From Chenggangzhangella methanolivorans (lineage in GTDB: Bacteria > Pseudomonadota > Alphaproteobacteria > Rhizobiales > Methylopilaceae): 64,000 nucleotides of DNA. Shown here piece after piece: positions 49,088 through 58,813 of this stretch. Made by a program: the position numbers and the translations under genes. Below the pieces are notes generated by a model. It was not told the DNA's origin. It saw only the letters and a list, made by a program, of their open reading frames with translations, and searched no databases. The stretch's first letter is position 1; every line of letters begins with the position of its first letter. The stretch spans positions 4,168,501 through 4,232,500 of the forward strand of contig NZ_CP081869.1 of assembly GCF_019797865.1 (NCBI RefSeq), written 5' to 3'.

Positions 49088-49201
49088 GACAAAGAACGCA
49101 CGATCGCGCCCGCGTGAGGGCGCAACCAAGCGTTATGCATTTTCGGCCACCATGGTCTTGCGGACGTCGGGCTTGTGCAGCCCGGCGCGGGGGCCGGGCC
49201 T

Positions 49202-51862
49202 GTGGACGACTTGCTAAAGGACTTCCTGACGGAGACGGCCGAGAATCTCGACCTCGTCGACGTTGAGCTCGTGCGCTTCGAACAGGAGCCCGAGAACGAG
49301 AAGATCCTCGGCAACATCTTCCGCCTCGTCCACACCGTGAAGGGCACCTGCGGCTTCCTCGGCCTGCCGAGGCTTGAGGCGCTCGCTCACGCGGCCGAGA
49401 CGCTGATGGGCAAGTTCCGCTCCGGCGCGCTCGCCACGCCCGACGCCGTGACGCTGATTCTCGGCGCGATCGACCGCATCAAGGACATTCTGGCCGAGCT
49501 TGAGCGCAGCGGCGCCGAGCCGCTCGGCGACGATCAGGACCTCATCTGCGAGCTTGACGTCGCCGCCGCCAACGCCGTCGCGGCTCCCAAGGCCGAACCC
49601 GGCCCCGGCCGCCCGCTGAAGCCGGGCGAGGTGTCGCTCGAGGAGCTCGAGCGCGCGTTCCTTGAAGCCGAAGGCCCGGATCTCACGCCGGCCAACGATC
49701 CCGAGCCGGCCGCCGCCGCCGCGCCGAAGCCCGTCGAGATGAAGCCGGCCGAAGCCAAACCCGCGGCGTCCGAGGAGGTTCGCGACGGCTCGGTCGCCGG
49801 CCAGACGATCCGCGTCGGCGTCGACACGCTCGACCGCCTGATGACGATGGTTTCGGAGCTGGTGCTGACGCGCAACCAGCTGATGACCCATGTGCGTCGC
49901 CGTTCGGGCGCGGGCGCGGCCGACGACGAGCTCACCTTGCCGCTCCAGCGGCTGACCCACGTCACAGCCGAGCTGCAGGAAGGGGTCATGAAGACCCGCA
50001 TGCAGCCGATCGGCGCCGCCTGGCGCGCGCTGCCGCGGCTGGTGCGCGACCTCGCGGCCGATCTCGGCAAGAAGATCGAGCTCGTCACCGCCGGCGCCGA
50101 CGCCGAGCTCGACCGCCAGGTGCTCGACCTCATCAAGGATCCGCTGACCCACATGGTCCGCAACTGCGCGGATCACGGGCTCGAGACGCCCGCCGAGCGC
50201 GTCATGGCCGGCAAGCCCGAGACCGGGACCATCCGGCTCGAGGCCTTCCACCAGGGCGGCTACGTCGTGGTCGAGATCGGCGACGACGGCCGCGGCCTCG
50301 ACGTCGCGCGGATCAAGAAGAAGGCGCTCGCCAACGGCCTCGCGAGCGAGGCCGAGATCGAGAAGATGACCGAGGCGCAAGTGCTGCGCTTCATCTTCGC
50401 GCCGGGCTTCTCCACCGCCGAGGCCGTCACCAGCGTCTCCGGCCGAGGCGTCGGCATGGACGTGGTGCGCTCCAACATCGAGCAGATCGGCGGCTCGATC
50501 GACCTGCGCTCGGTCGCGGGCCAGGGCGCGACCGTCGTCATCCGCATCCCGCTCACCCTCGCCATCATCCCGGCGCTGACGGTCGGCGTCGGCGGCGAGG
50601 TGTTCGCGATCCCGCAGCTTGCGGTGCGCGAGCTCGTCCATGTCGGCGGCGGCGGCGAACACCGCATCGAGCGCATCGGCGACGCTCCGCTGCTGCGCCT
50701 GCGCGACCGCCTGCTGCCGCTCGTGCGCCTCGCGGAGGTGCTCGGTCAGGCGCCCGGCCAGGCGACCGGCGCGGAGCCGGCCGGCGGCGAGAACTTTATC
50801 GTCGTGGCGCAGGCCGGCGAGGACGTCTTCGGCGTCGTGGTCGACGACGTGCTCCACACCGAGGAGATCGTCGTGAAGCCGATGGCCTCGCGGCTGAAGG
50901 AGATCCCGCTGTTCGCCGGCGCCACCATCCTCGGCGACGGCTCCGTGATCCTGATCCTCGATCCGAACGGCGTCGCGCAGGCGCTCGGGCCGGCGCGCGA
51001 AGTCTCGGCCGCGCGCGCGGCCGAGACCGTCGAAGCGATGGAGGCCGACGACAAGATCGCGCTGCTGACGTTCCGCGCCGGCGGACAGGCGCCCAAGGCC
51101 GTGCCGCTCGCGCTCGTGACCCGCCTCGAGATCATCGACGCCGCGACCATCGAAACGGCGAACGGCCGGATGATGGTGCAGTATCGCGGCGCGCTGATGC
51201 CGCTGGTGCCGGCCTCCCACGACGTCGTCGCGCGGACTGCGGGCGACCAGCCGCTGCTGGTCTTCGTCGACGACGGCCGCTCCGTCGGCCTCATCGTCGA
51301 CGAGATCCTCGACATCGTCGAGGACCGCATGGAGATCTCCGTCGCCTCCGACATCCCCGGCGCGCTGGGCGCTGCGACCGTCGCCGGCCGCGCGACCGAG
51401 ATCCTGGACGTCGCGCACTTCCTGACGCTCGCCTTCGACGACTGGCTGAAGCGCAAGGACCGGCCGTCCGCCGAACAGGACCGGCCCTCCGTGCTGCTCG
51501 TCGACGACAGCGCGTTCTTCCGCAACATGCTCACCCCCGTGCTCACCGCTGCCGGCTATCGCGTCACCGCCGTCGAGGGCGGCGCGGCCGCGCTCGGCCT
51601 CATCCGGCTCGGGCGGCGCTACGACGTCGTGGTCTCGGACATCGAGATGCCCGAGATGGACGGCTACGCGCTCGCCGGCGAACTCCGCGGCGAGCCGCTC
51701 GCCGCCGAAACGCCGATGCTAGCGCTCTCTTCGCTCACCGGGCCGAGCGTCGTCGCCCGCGCCCAGGAGGCGGGCTTCAGCGACTATGTGGCGAAGTTCG
51801 ACCGTCCGGGCCTCATCTCCGCGCTGACCCAGCTCGCGCCCGGCTACAGGAGCGCGGCATGA
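49202..51862 (+). CDS. cheA: hybrid chemotaxis histidine kinase CheA with C-terminal receiver
   Basis: 886 residues from the GTG at 49202 (VDDLLKDFLTETAENLD; GGGG upstream). Order: Hpt domain with phosphoacceptor His44 (HTVKGTCGFLG), Pro/Ala linker about residues 140-200, dimerisation domain (DRLMTMVSELVLTRNQLM), ATPase with the N box (THMVRNCADHGLE), GDDGRGLD and GRGVGMDVVRSNIEQIGG, two CheW-like domains in tandem (about 450-600 and 620-740) and a receiver domain with Asp near residue 813 (VVSDIEMPEMDGYA). The receiver may act as a phosphate sink. Complete. Confidence 0.94.
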   Translation: MDDLLKDFLTETAENLDLVDVELVRFEQEPENEKILGNIFRLVHTVKGTCGFLGLPRLEALAHAAETLMGKFRSGALATPDAVTLILGAIDRIKDILAELERSGAEPLGDDQDLICELDVAAANAVAAPKAEPGPGRPLKPGEVSLEELERAFLEAEGPDLTPANDPEPAAAAAPKPVEMKPAEAKPAASEEVRDGSVAGQTIRVGVDTLDRLMTMVSELVLTRNQLMTHVRRRSGAGAADDELTLPLQRLTHVTAELQEGVMKTRMQPIGAAWRALPRLVRDLAADLGKKIELVTAGADAELDRQVLDLIKDPLTHMVRNCADHGLETPAERVMAGKPETGTIRLEAFHQGGYVVVEIGDDGRGLDVARIKKKALANGLASEAEIEKMTEAQVLRFIFAPGFSTAEAVTSVSGRGVGMDVVRSNIEQIGGSIDLRSVAGQGATVVIRIPLTLAIIPALTVGVGGEVFAIPQLAVRELVHVGGGGEHRIERIGDAPLLRLRDRLLPLVRLAEVLGQAPGQATGAEPAGGENFIVVAQAGEDVFGVVVDDVLHTEEIVVKPMASRLKEIPLFAGATILGDGSVILILDPNGVAQALGPAREVSAARAAETVEAMEADDKIALLTFRAGGQAPKAVPLALVTRLEIIDAATIETANGRMMVQYRGALMPLVPASHDVVARTAGDQPLLVFVDDGRSVGLIVDEILDIVEDRMEISVASDIPGALGAATVAGRATEILDVAHFLTLAFDDWLKRKDRPSAEQDRPSVLLVDDSAFFRNMLTPVLTAAGYRVTAVEGGAAALGLIRLGRRYDVVVSDIEMPEMDGYALAGELRGEPLAAETPMLALSSLTGPSVVARAQEAGFSDYVAKFDRPGLISALTQLAPGYRSAA

Positions 51863-52320
51863 CCGACGCGCAGGGCGGCGAGCGCCGCTCCTTCGTCACC
51901 GTCGAGATCGGCGAGCAGCTGTTCGGGATCGCGATCGGCCGCGTGCGCGAGGTTTTCGCGCCGGAGCGGCTGACGCGCGTGCCGCTCAGCGCGCGCGAGA
52001 TCGCGGGCGTGCTGAACCTGCGCGGCCGCATCGTCACCGCCATCGACATGCGCAGCCGCCTCGGCATGGCGCCGGCGCCGGCGGGTTCGAAGAACATGGC
52101 GATCGGCGTCGACCATCGCGGCGAGGCCTTCGCGCTGCTGGTCGACCGGCCGGGCGACGTCGTCGATCTCGACGTCGCGGGCCTCGAACCGGCCCCCGCA
52201 ACGCTCGATCGCCGCTGGGCGAGCCTCGTCGAAGGCGTCTTCCGCCTCGACGACCGCCTTCTCCTCATCCTCGACGTCGACCGCGCGCTCGCCGCAAGCG
52301 CCGAGCCGGTCGCCGCCTGA
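51859..52320 (+). CDS. cheW: chemotaxis scaffold protein CheW
   Basis: 153 residues, one CheW domain (FVTVEIGEQLFGIAIGRVRE, IAGVLNLRGRIVTAIDMR, LLLILDVDRAL). It links receptors to CheA. ATGA overlap with cheA indicates coupling. Normal length. Confidence 0.95.
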   Translation: MTDAQGGERRSFVTVEIGEQLFGIAIGRVREVFAPERLTRVPLSAREIAGVLNLRGRIVTAIDMRSRLGMAPAPAGSKNMAIGVDHRGEAFALLVDRPGDVVDLDVAGLEPAPATLDRRWASLVEGVFRLDDRLLLILDVDRALAASAEPVAA

Positions 52321-52369
52321 CCCCGATCCCGGCGCGTCGCCGCCGCCCCGAACCCACGGAGCCGAAGCC

Positions 52370-52735
52370 ATGAAACACTGCCTCGTCGTCGACGACTCGA
52401 GCGTCATCCGCAAGGTCGCCCGCCGCATCCTCGAGGGCTGCGAGATGAGGATCTCCGAGGCCGAGAACGGCCAGAGCGCGCTCGCGCTCTGCAAGCAGGC
52501 GATGCCGGACGGCATCCTGCTCGACTGGAACATGCCGATCATGGACGGCTTCGACTTCCTGGCCGAGCTCCGCTCGCTGCCGGGCGGCGACGCGCCCAAG
52601 GTCGTGTTCTGCACCACCGAGAACGACGTCTCGCACATCACCCGGGCGCTGCGCGCCGGGGCGGACGAGTATGTGATGAAGCCGTTCGACAGCGAGATCA
52701 TCACCTCGAAGTTCGCCGAAGTCGGCCTGCTCTGA
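52370..52735 (+). CDS. cheY: chemotaxis response regulator CheY
   Basis: 121 residues, a single receiver domain. Acidic pair DD (8-9), phosphoacceptor Asp52 (LLDWNMPIMDG), Thr in FCTTENDV and Lys in YVMKPFD. GGAG lies before the ATG. It should bind the flagellar switch or serve as a sink with the CheA receiver. Confidence 0.95.
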   Translation: MKHCLVVDDSSVIRKVARRILEGCEMRISEAENGQSALALCKQAMPDGILLDWNMPIMDGFDFLAELRSLPGGDAPKVVFCTTENDVSHITRALRAGADEYVMKPFDSEIITSKFAEVGLL

Positions 52736-52763
52736 GCGGACCGGCGCCGCGGGACGGACGCAT

Positions 52764-53882
52764 ATGATCGAGGCAGTCGCCGCGCGGCCGGTCGAGACGG
52801 TGCGGGTGATGATCGTGGACGACTCCGTGGTCGCCCGCGCTCTCGCCGCGCGCTGGCTCGAGGCGCAGCCGGGCTTCGAGGTGGCGGCGAGCTGCCGCTC
52901 GGGCCAGGAGGCGCTCGACCGGATCGCCTCCGTGCGGCCCGACGTGGTGCTGCTCGACGTCGAGATGCCGGGCATGGACGGCGTCGAGGCGCTGCCCCTG
53001 CTGCTCAAGGCGCGGCCCGGCCTCGCGGTGCTGATGAACTCGAGCTACACGACGCGCGGCGCGGAGCTTTCGCTGCGCTGCCTCGCGCTCGGCGCGACCG
53101 ACGTGCTCGCCAAGCCGACGAGCGAGGCCATGCAGGCCGGCGAATATCGGCGCGAATTCCTGGCGCGGATGCAGGCGCTCGGCGATTTCGCGCGCCGGCG
53201 CCGCGGCCTTGCGCCGGCCCCGCGCGTCGCAGCCCAAGCCGCGCCGCCCGTCGCCGCCTCCCGGCCCGCCGCATCGCCTGCGGCCGAGGGGCGTCAGCGC
53301 GTGGAGTGCGTCGCGATCGGCTCCTCGACCGGCGGACCTCAGGCGCTGATGGAGATGCTTCGCGCGATGAGCGGCACCTTCCCGGACGCGCCCGTGATCG
53401 TCACCCAGCACATGCCGGCGGGCTTCACCGCCGCGCTCGCCGAACATCTGTCGCGCGGGGCGGGCGTCGAGGCGAAAGAGGCCGAGGATCGCGAGCCGAT
53501 CCTGCCGGGCCGCGTCTATGTCGCGCCGGGCGGGCGCCATCTTTCGGTGCTGCGCGGCGGCTCGGGCGTCATCGCCAAGCTCGAGGACGGCCCGCCGGTC
53601 AATTTCTGCAAGCCGTCGGTCGATCCGATGTTCCGCTCGGCCTCGAAGGCCTATGGCGCGGGGCTGGTCGCGGTAGTTCTCACTGGCATGGGCAGCGACG
53701 GCGCGACGGCGGCGGCGGCCGCCGCCGCTGCGGGCGGACGCGTCATCGCGCAGGACGAGGCGACGAGCGTCGTCTGGGGAATGCCGGGCGCGACCGCGGC
53801 CACCGGCGCCTGCGCGGCGGTGCTGCCGCTCAAGGAAATCGGCCCGCGGGTCGTCCGCATGATGGAACGGGGGCGTTCGTGA
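52764..53882 (+). CDS. cheB: chemotaxis methylesterase CheB
   Basis: 372 residues: receiver (DDSVVARALAARW, VVLLDVEMPGMDG) joined by an Ala/Pro linker to the methylesterase domain with the catalytic Ser (AIGSSTGGPQAL), His (TQHMPAGFTAALA) and Asp (TGMGSDGA). It removes methyl groups from receptors. It starts 28 bp after cheY and overlaps cheR (GTGA). Confidence 0.95.
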   Translation: MIEAVAARPVETVRVMIVDDSVVARALAARWLEAQPGFEVAASCRSGQEALDRIASVRPDVVLLDVEMPGMDGVEALPLLLKARPGLAVLMNSSYTTRGAELSLRCLALGATDVLAKPTSEAMQAGEYRREFLARMQALGDFARRRRGLAPAPRVAAQAAPPVAASRPAASPAAEGRQRVECVAIGSSTGGPQALMEMLRAMSGTFPDAPVIVTQHMPAGFTAALAEHLSRGAGVEAKEAEDREPILPGRVYVAPGGRHLSVLRGGSGVIAKLEDGPPVNFCKPSVDPMFRSASKAYGAGLVAVVLTGMGSDGATAAAAAAAAGGRVIAQDEATSVVWGMPGATAATGACAAVLPLKEIGPRVVRMMERGRS

Positions 53883-54736
53883 CACCTGCGCAGTTCGCGT
53901 TTCTGGCCAAGTTCCTGAAGGATCGCTCCGGCCTCGTGATCGGCGAGGACAAGCGCTACCTCGTCGAGGCCCGGCTCGGGCCGGTCGCGCACCAGCGCGG
54001 GCTTGCGAGCCTTTCCGACCTTGCGGCCGCGCTCGCCCGCGGCGCCGACCTCGACCTCGCGGCCAGGGTCGTCGAGGCGATGACCACCAACGAGACCTTC
54101 TTCTTCCGCGACGGCGCGCCCTTCACGCTGTTCACCGACGTCATGCTGCCGCATCTGATGGCCGCGCGCGCCCGCGAAAAGACGCTGCGGATCTGGTCGG
54201 CGGCCTGTTCGTCGGGTCAGGAGCCCTATTCGCTGGCCATGCTGCTCGCCGAGCGCAAGGCCCAGCTCGCCGGCTGGCGCGTCGAGATCGTCGCGACCGA
54301 CCTTGCGGGCGAGGTGGTGGAGCGCGCCAAGGAGGGCCTGTTCTCGCAGTTCGAGGTGCAGCGCGGGCTGCCGATCAAGCTGCTGCTGAAGCATTTCGCC
54401 CAGGAAGGCGAGCGCTGGCGCATCGACGCCGCGCTGCGCCAGATGGTGCATTTCCGCACGCTGAACCTGCTGCGCGACTTCTCAGCGCTCGGGCGCTTCG
54501 ACGTCGTGTTCTGCCGCAACGTGCTGATCTATTTCGACGCCGAGACCAAGGCCGACGTGCTGAACCGGATCGCGGCCTCCATGGCGCCGGACGGCTACCT
54601 CATGGTCGGCTCCGCCGAGGCGCCGGAGGCGATCACCCGCCGGTTCCGCGCGCATCCGAGCCGCGGCGGCCTGCTGGTGAAGGGCGAGGGCGCCGCCTCC
54701 GCCGCGCCTGCGCTCAGTCTCGTCGCCGCGCGATAA
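53879..54736 (+). CDS. cheR: chemotaxis methyltransferase CheR
   Basis: 285 residues from the GTG at 53879, overlapping the cheB stop. The N-terminal helical domain is followed by the SAM-binding domain (RIWSAACSSGQEPYSLAM, VATDLAGEVVERAKEG, FDVVFCRNVLIYFD). It methylates receptor glutamates. Last gene of the che operon; no receptor gene lies in the window. Complete. Confidence 0.94.
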   Translation: MTPAQFAFLAKFLKDRSGLVIGEDKRYLVEARLGPVAHQRGLASLSDLAAALARGADLDLAARVVEAMTTNETFFFRDGAPFTLFTDVMLPHLMAARAREKTLRIWSAACSSGQEPYSLAMLLAERKAQLAGWRVEIVATDLAGEVVERAKEGLFSQFEVQRGLPIKLLLKHFAQEGERWRIDAALRQMVHFRTLNLLRDFSALGRFDVVFCRNVLIYFDAETKADVLNRIAASMAPDGYLMVGSAEAPEAITRRFRAHPSRGGLLVKGEGAASAAPALSLVAAR

Positions 54737-54820
54737 AGCGCTTCAAGCTCGGGCATGACGCGGCGATCGACCTGTCGTCATTGGGCCTTGGGCGACCGAT
54801 GCCGGAGCGCTCTCGACGAA

Positions 54821-54852
54821 AAAGCCCCCCGCCGCGAGGCGAGGGGCTTTGT
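54821..54852. terminator. hairpin between convergent cheR and ctrA
   Basis: AAAGCCCC/GGGGCTTT across a CCGCCGCGAGGCGA loop. A-run and T-run on either side suggest it works in both directions. Confidence 0.75.
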
Positions 54853-54878
54853 CGGTTAAGCCAGCGCGGGCGAGAAGA

Positions 54879-55577
<699 letters not shown>

Positions 55578-55941
55578 GCGAATCCTCCACCGAGCCCCGC
55601 GTGACCAACGCCCGAACTGCCTCGGGGGTCACGGTGAACCGATCGTTTCCGTTCCGATTCAAGCTTAACGACAAAAGGTTAACAGAGTGTGATTCTGCGC
55701 CGCAAGCCTGAACTGATTCCCGCCCAAATTATTCGTAACTGGCTGTTTCAAAACGATTTTCCGATTTCGCCAAGCTCATGTCGTTTCTTAACGAACAGGG
55801 CTAACTGACTCTATCGACTCAACGTTTCGGTGCACGTCACGGTTTTCGAGGCGTTAAGGTTCGAGCCCATAATTCGGCGCCTCGGTAAACGAAGGGTTAC
55901 TGTGTGACGCCGAACGTTCATGATTCGACGGAGTTCCCTCG
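55578..55941. promoter_or_regulatory. ctrA-fliI divergent regulatory region with GANTC cluster
   Basis: A 364-base region between ctrA (minus) and fliI (plus), with no gene. It contains seven GANTC sites at 55580, 55656, 55691, 55715, 55807, 55816 and 55922. These are targets of CcrM-type methylation, which controls ctrA transcription in Caulobacter. TTAA words occur at 55665, 55679, 55788 and 55854, but none pair with an exact 7-base spacer. The region is locally AT-richer than its flanks. Confidence 0.6.
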
Positions 55942-57285
55942 ATGACGGCCATGACCGCCCTCGGCGGTCTCCTCAAAAACCTCGAGAGCGCGCCCGACCG
56001 CGAGGTCTATGGGCGCGTCGTCGGCGTGCGCGGTCTTCTCGTCGAGATCGCCGGGCCACTCGGCGCCATGGCGATCGGCGGCCGCGTGGTCATCGAGGGC
56101 CAGGACGGGCGCGAGACGCCCTGCGAGGTGCTGGGCTTCGAAGGCGAGCGCGCGCTCGTGATGCCGTTCGCGCCGCTCGAGGGCGTGCGCCGCGGCTGCC
56201 GGGCGATCGTCGGCTCGACCGAACCCGGGGTCCGGCCTTCGCCGCGCTGGCTCGGCCGCGTGGTCGACGCCATGGGGACCCCGATCGACGGGCTCGGCCC
56301 GATCGACCAGGGGCCGACCGTCTATCCCTATCGCGCCTCGCCGCCGCCCGCCCATGCCCGCAAGCGCGTCGGCGCGCCGCTCGATCTCGGCGTGCGGGCC
56401 ATCAACACCTTCCTCACCTGCTGCCGCGGCCAGCGCATGGGCGTGTTCGCGGGCTCGGGCGTCGGCAAGTCCGTCCTGCTGGCGATGCTTGCGCGCAACA
56501 CCCAGTGCGACGTCGCGGTCATCGGGCTCGTGGGCGAACGCGGCCGCGAGGTGCAGGAGTTCCTGCAGGACGACCTCGGCGAGGCCGGCCTCAAGCGCTC
56601 GGTCGTCGTGGTCGCGACCTCCGACGAGCCGGCGCTCAAGCGCCGCCAGGCCGCCTATCTCACGCTCGCGCTCGCCGAATATTTCCGCGACCAGGGCCAG
56701 GACGTGCTCTGCATGATGGATTCCGTCACGCGCTTCGCCATGGCCCAGCGCGAGATCGGCCTGTCGATCGGCGAGCCGCCGACCGCCAAGGGCTACACGC
56801 CGACGGTGTTCGCGGAGCTGCCTCGCCTGCTCGAGCGCGCGGGGCCGGGAACCGGGGAGGGGACCGCGACCGGCCTCTTTACCGTGCTGGTCGACGGCGA
56901 CGACCACAACGAGCCGGTCGCCGACGCCGTGCGCGGCATTCTCGACGGCCACATCGTGATGGAGCGCTCGATCGCCGAGCGCGGGCGCTATCCGGCCATC
57001 AACGTGCTCAAATCGGTGTCGCGCACCATGCCGAAGTCGACGCCCGAAACCGAGCGTCCGGTGGTCGCGCGCGCGCGGCGCACGATGGCGACCTATTCGG
57101 ACATGGAGGAGCTGATCCGGCTCGGCGCCTATCGGCCCGGCTCAAGCCCGGAAGTCGACGAATCCATCGATCTGAACGGCCCGCTCGAAGCCTTTCTCAA
57201 GCAGGGTAAGGAAGAAGCAACGGGTCTCGGCGACTGTTACGCTCAGTTGCGTACCATTCTAGGCGTTTCGGACACGGAGCGCTAA
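55942..57285 (+). CDS. fliI: flagellum-specific ATPase FliI
   Basis: 447 residues. FliI powers export of flagellar subunits. Walker A is GSGVGKS at residues 171-177, with [13 protein letters not shown] and the Walker B region [17 protein letters not shown]. The T3SS-ATPase loop [24 protein letters not shown] (split) is intact. ATG at 55942; an in-frame ATG lies 3 codons later. Start region shares the GANTC-rich intergenic segment with ctrA. Followed by fliJ after 15 bp. Confidence 0.95.
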   Translation: MTAMTALGGLLKNLESAPDREVYGRVVGVRGLLVEIAGPLGAMAIGGRVVIEGQDGRETPCEVLGFEGERALVMPFAPLEGVRRGCRAIVGSTEPGVRPSPRWLGRVVDAMGTPIDGLGPIDQGPTVYPYRASPPPAHARKRVGAPLDLGVRAINTFLTCCRGQRMGVFAGSGVGKSVLLAMLARNTQCDVAVIGLVGERGREVQEFLQDDLGEAGLKRSVVVVATSDEPALKRRQAAYLTLALAEYFRDQGQDVLCMMDSVTRFAMAQREIGLSIGEPPTAKGYTPTVFAELPRLLERAGPGTGEGTATGLFTVLVDGDDHNEPVADAVRGILDGHIVMERSIAERGRYPAINVLKSVSRTMPKSTPETERPVVARARRTMATYSDMEELIRLGAYRPGSSPEVDESIDLNGPLEAFLKQGKEEATGLGDCYAQLRTILGVSDTER

Positions 57286-57300
57286 CCGGGCTGTGCTTAG

Positions 57301-57732
57301 ATGTCCGACATGAAGTCCAGAGACACCCTCATCCGCCTGAAGCGGTTCCAGGTCGACGAAAAACGTCGCCAGGTCGCTCAGATCGAGACCATGATCGCCG
57401 AGTTCGAGCGCATGGCCTCCGACCTCGACCGCGAGATCCTGCACGAGCAGGAGAAGGCCGGGATCCACGACGTCGGGCATTACGCCTACCCGACCTACGC
57501 CAAGGCCGCGATGACGCGTCGCGACAACCTCAAGCGCTCCGCCGACGAGCTCGTCGGGCAGCTCACCGACGCGCAGGACGCGTTGGCCGAGGCCTTCGAG
57601 GAGCTCAAGAAGGTCGAACTGCTCGAGGAGCGCGACGCCTCCCGCGAGCGCGTCGCCGAAGGCGCCCGCGAGCAGGCCGAGATGGACCGCATCGCGCTCA
57701 CCATCCGCCGCGGCGAAGCCCGGGCCTACTGA
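57301..57732 (+). CDS. fliJ: flagellar export protein FliJ
   Basis: 143 residues, almost wholly coiled coil: RLKRFQVDEKRRQVAQIE, then a second helix from AKAAMTRRDNLKRSADELVG and a last one ending IRRGEARAY. FliJ is the central stalk-like cofactor of the FliI hexamer. Its position directly after fliI and its length fit; FliJ is weakly conserved, so context matters. Confidence 0.85.
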   Translation: MSDMKSRDTLIRLKRFQVDEKRRQVAQIETMIAEFERMASDLDREILHEQEKAGIHDVGHYAYPTYAKAAMTRRDNLKRSADELVGQLTDAQDALAEAFEELKKVELLEERDASRERVAEGAREQAEMDRIALTIRRGEARAY

Positions 57733-57796
57733 GCGGCGGGGCCGCCCACCGGAAACTGCCGACCGGCAGGTTGCGCACCGCCCGGCGGCGCACGCG

Positions 57797-57811
57797 TTAA
57801 CCATTGCTTAA
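57797..57811. promoter_or_regulatory. perfect CtrA box upstream of the toxin-antitoxin pair
   Basis: TTAACCATTGCTTAA is TTAA-N7-TTAA with exact spacing, 54 bases before the antitoxin ATG and 64 bases after fliJ ends. This distance suits a CtrA-contacting promoter for the downstream genes. Confidence 0.65.
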
Positions 57812-57865
57812 GGATGTGTTTCTAGCGTCGGGCTCCCGCGGAGTCCGCGAACCGACACGTCTGTG

Positions 57866-58273
57866 ATGAACCGCCGCCCCAATCCGTTCGAAGACATCGA
57901 GGCCGCCGTCGAGGCGCGGATCCGGGAAAACCCGCGCGGCTTTTCGCTCGACGAGGACATGGTGGAGGCGATGCGCCTCGCCGGCGTCGACGCGCGCGAG
58001 ATCGACGAGATCGTCGGACGTCCCGACGTGCGCCTTGCGGTCGCGGGCGAACGCGCTCTCACTCTTGACGCCAGCGAGCGCGCCGCGCGCCTCGCGCGCA
58101 TCGTCGGCCTCGCCCAGAAGGTGTTCGTCTCGTCCGAAAAGGCCTTCCTCTGGTTGCGTGCGCCGCATGGACAACTCGCTGGAGTGAGTCCGATCAGTTA
58201 TGTTGGAAGCGAATCGGGGGCCCGTTTCGTCGAGAGCACGCTGATCCGGATCGACCATGGGATCGCAGCCTGA
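57866..58273 (+). CDS. Xre/MbcA/ParS-type antitoxin of a RES toxin pair
   Basis: 135 residues. The C-terminal DUF2384 toxin-binding domain is clear: QKVFVSSEKAFLWLRAPHG, LAGVSPISYVGSESGARF and the end LIRIDHGIAA. The N-terminal half has a helical DNA-binding-like part (FEDIEAAVEARIREN, ASERAARLARIVGLAQ). It overlaps the toxin gene by 17 bp. ATG at 57866; a GTG one codon upstream is possible. Such antitoxins usually bind and repress their own promoter. A CtrA box lies 54 bp upstream. Confidence 0.85.
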   Translation: MNRRPNPFEDIEAAVEARIRENPRGFSLDEDMVEAMRLAGVDAREIDEIVGRPDVRLAVAGERALTLDASERAARLARIVGLAQKVFVSSEKAFLWLRAPHGQLAGVSPISYVGSESGARFVESTLIRIDHGIAA

Positions 58274-58813
58274 CACAGGCCTGTTGACCGTCTGGCGCAT
58301 CTCCAACCACCAGGACCTCAGCGGTCGCGGCGGGCTTATCGCCTCGGGCCGCTGGCACAGCCGTCCGCGCGCGGTGATGTGGTGCTCCGACGCGCCCGCG
58401 ACCGCCTATGCCGAGATCCTGAGGCATGTCGGCTCGCCCGAGCTGCTGCCCGACGCCGTCTGCCTGCTGAAGATCGTCGCGCCGCGCTGGGCGCGGGTCG
58501 ATGCGCTCGACGCCTCGCACCTGCCGGAGGACTGGCGGGATGATTTCGGCCCGGGCTTCACCGCCTGCCAGCGGGCGGGGGACGCGTGGCTGGCGTCCGC
58601 CTCGGCGCCGCTGCTGAAGGCGCCCTCGGTCGCGCGGCCGGGCGCTTACAATTTCCTGCTGAACCCCACCCACCGCGACGCCGATCATTTCGAGATCGTC
58701 GACGCCTCGGCCCGCCGCTGCCCGACTGGGCGGCGGACGAGACGTCAGCCGAAGCCGGGGTCTTTCAGCGGCGCGGCGGGAACGGGGTCTTGGCCGCGGG
58801 CTCGGACGAATAG
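58257..58813 (+). CDS. RES-domain NAD+-degrading toxin (one frameshift near C terminus)
   Basis: About 186 residues. RES landmarks: LTVWRISNHQDLSGRGGLIA and the GRWHSRPRAVMWCSDAPATA, AYAEILRH block, then a later Ser-containing SVARPGAYNFLLNPTHRDA. R, E and S of the name are all present. In the RES/Xre family the toxin destroys NAD+ and is held by its partner. One missing base near 58715 gives LPDWAADETSAEAG and a stop at 58813, instead of a long run into the opposite gene. It overlaps the convergent transglycosylase gene by about 49 bp. Confidence 0.82.

Noticed and set aside
49214-51418. 734-codon open frame antisense to cheA
   Set aside because: Shadow of a high-GC gene; its translation has no family motif and cheA is intact on the other strand.
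55665-55682. CtrA autoregulatory box upstream of ctrA
   Set aside because: The two TTAA words are 10 bases apart, not 7; kept only as part of the GANTC-rich region.
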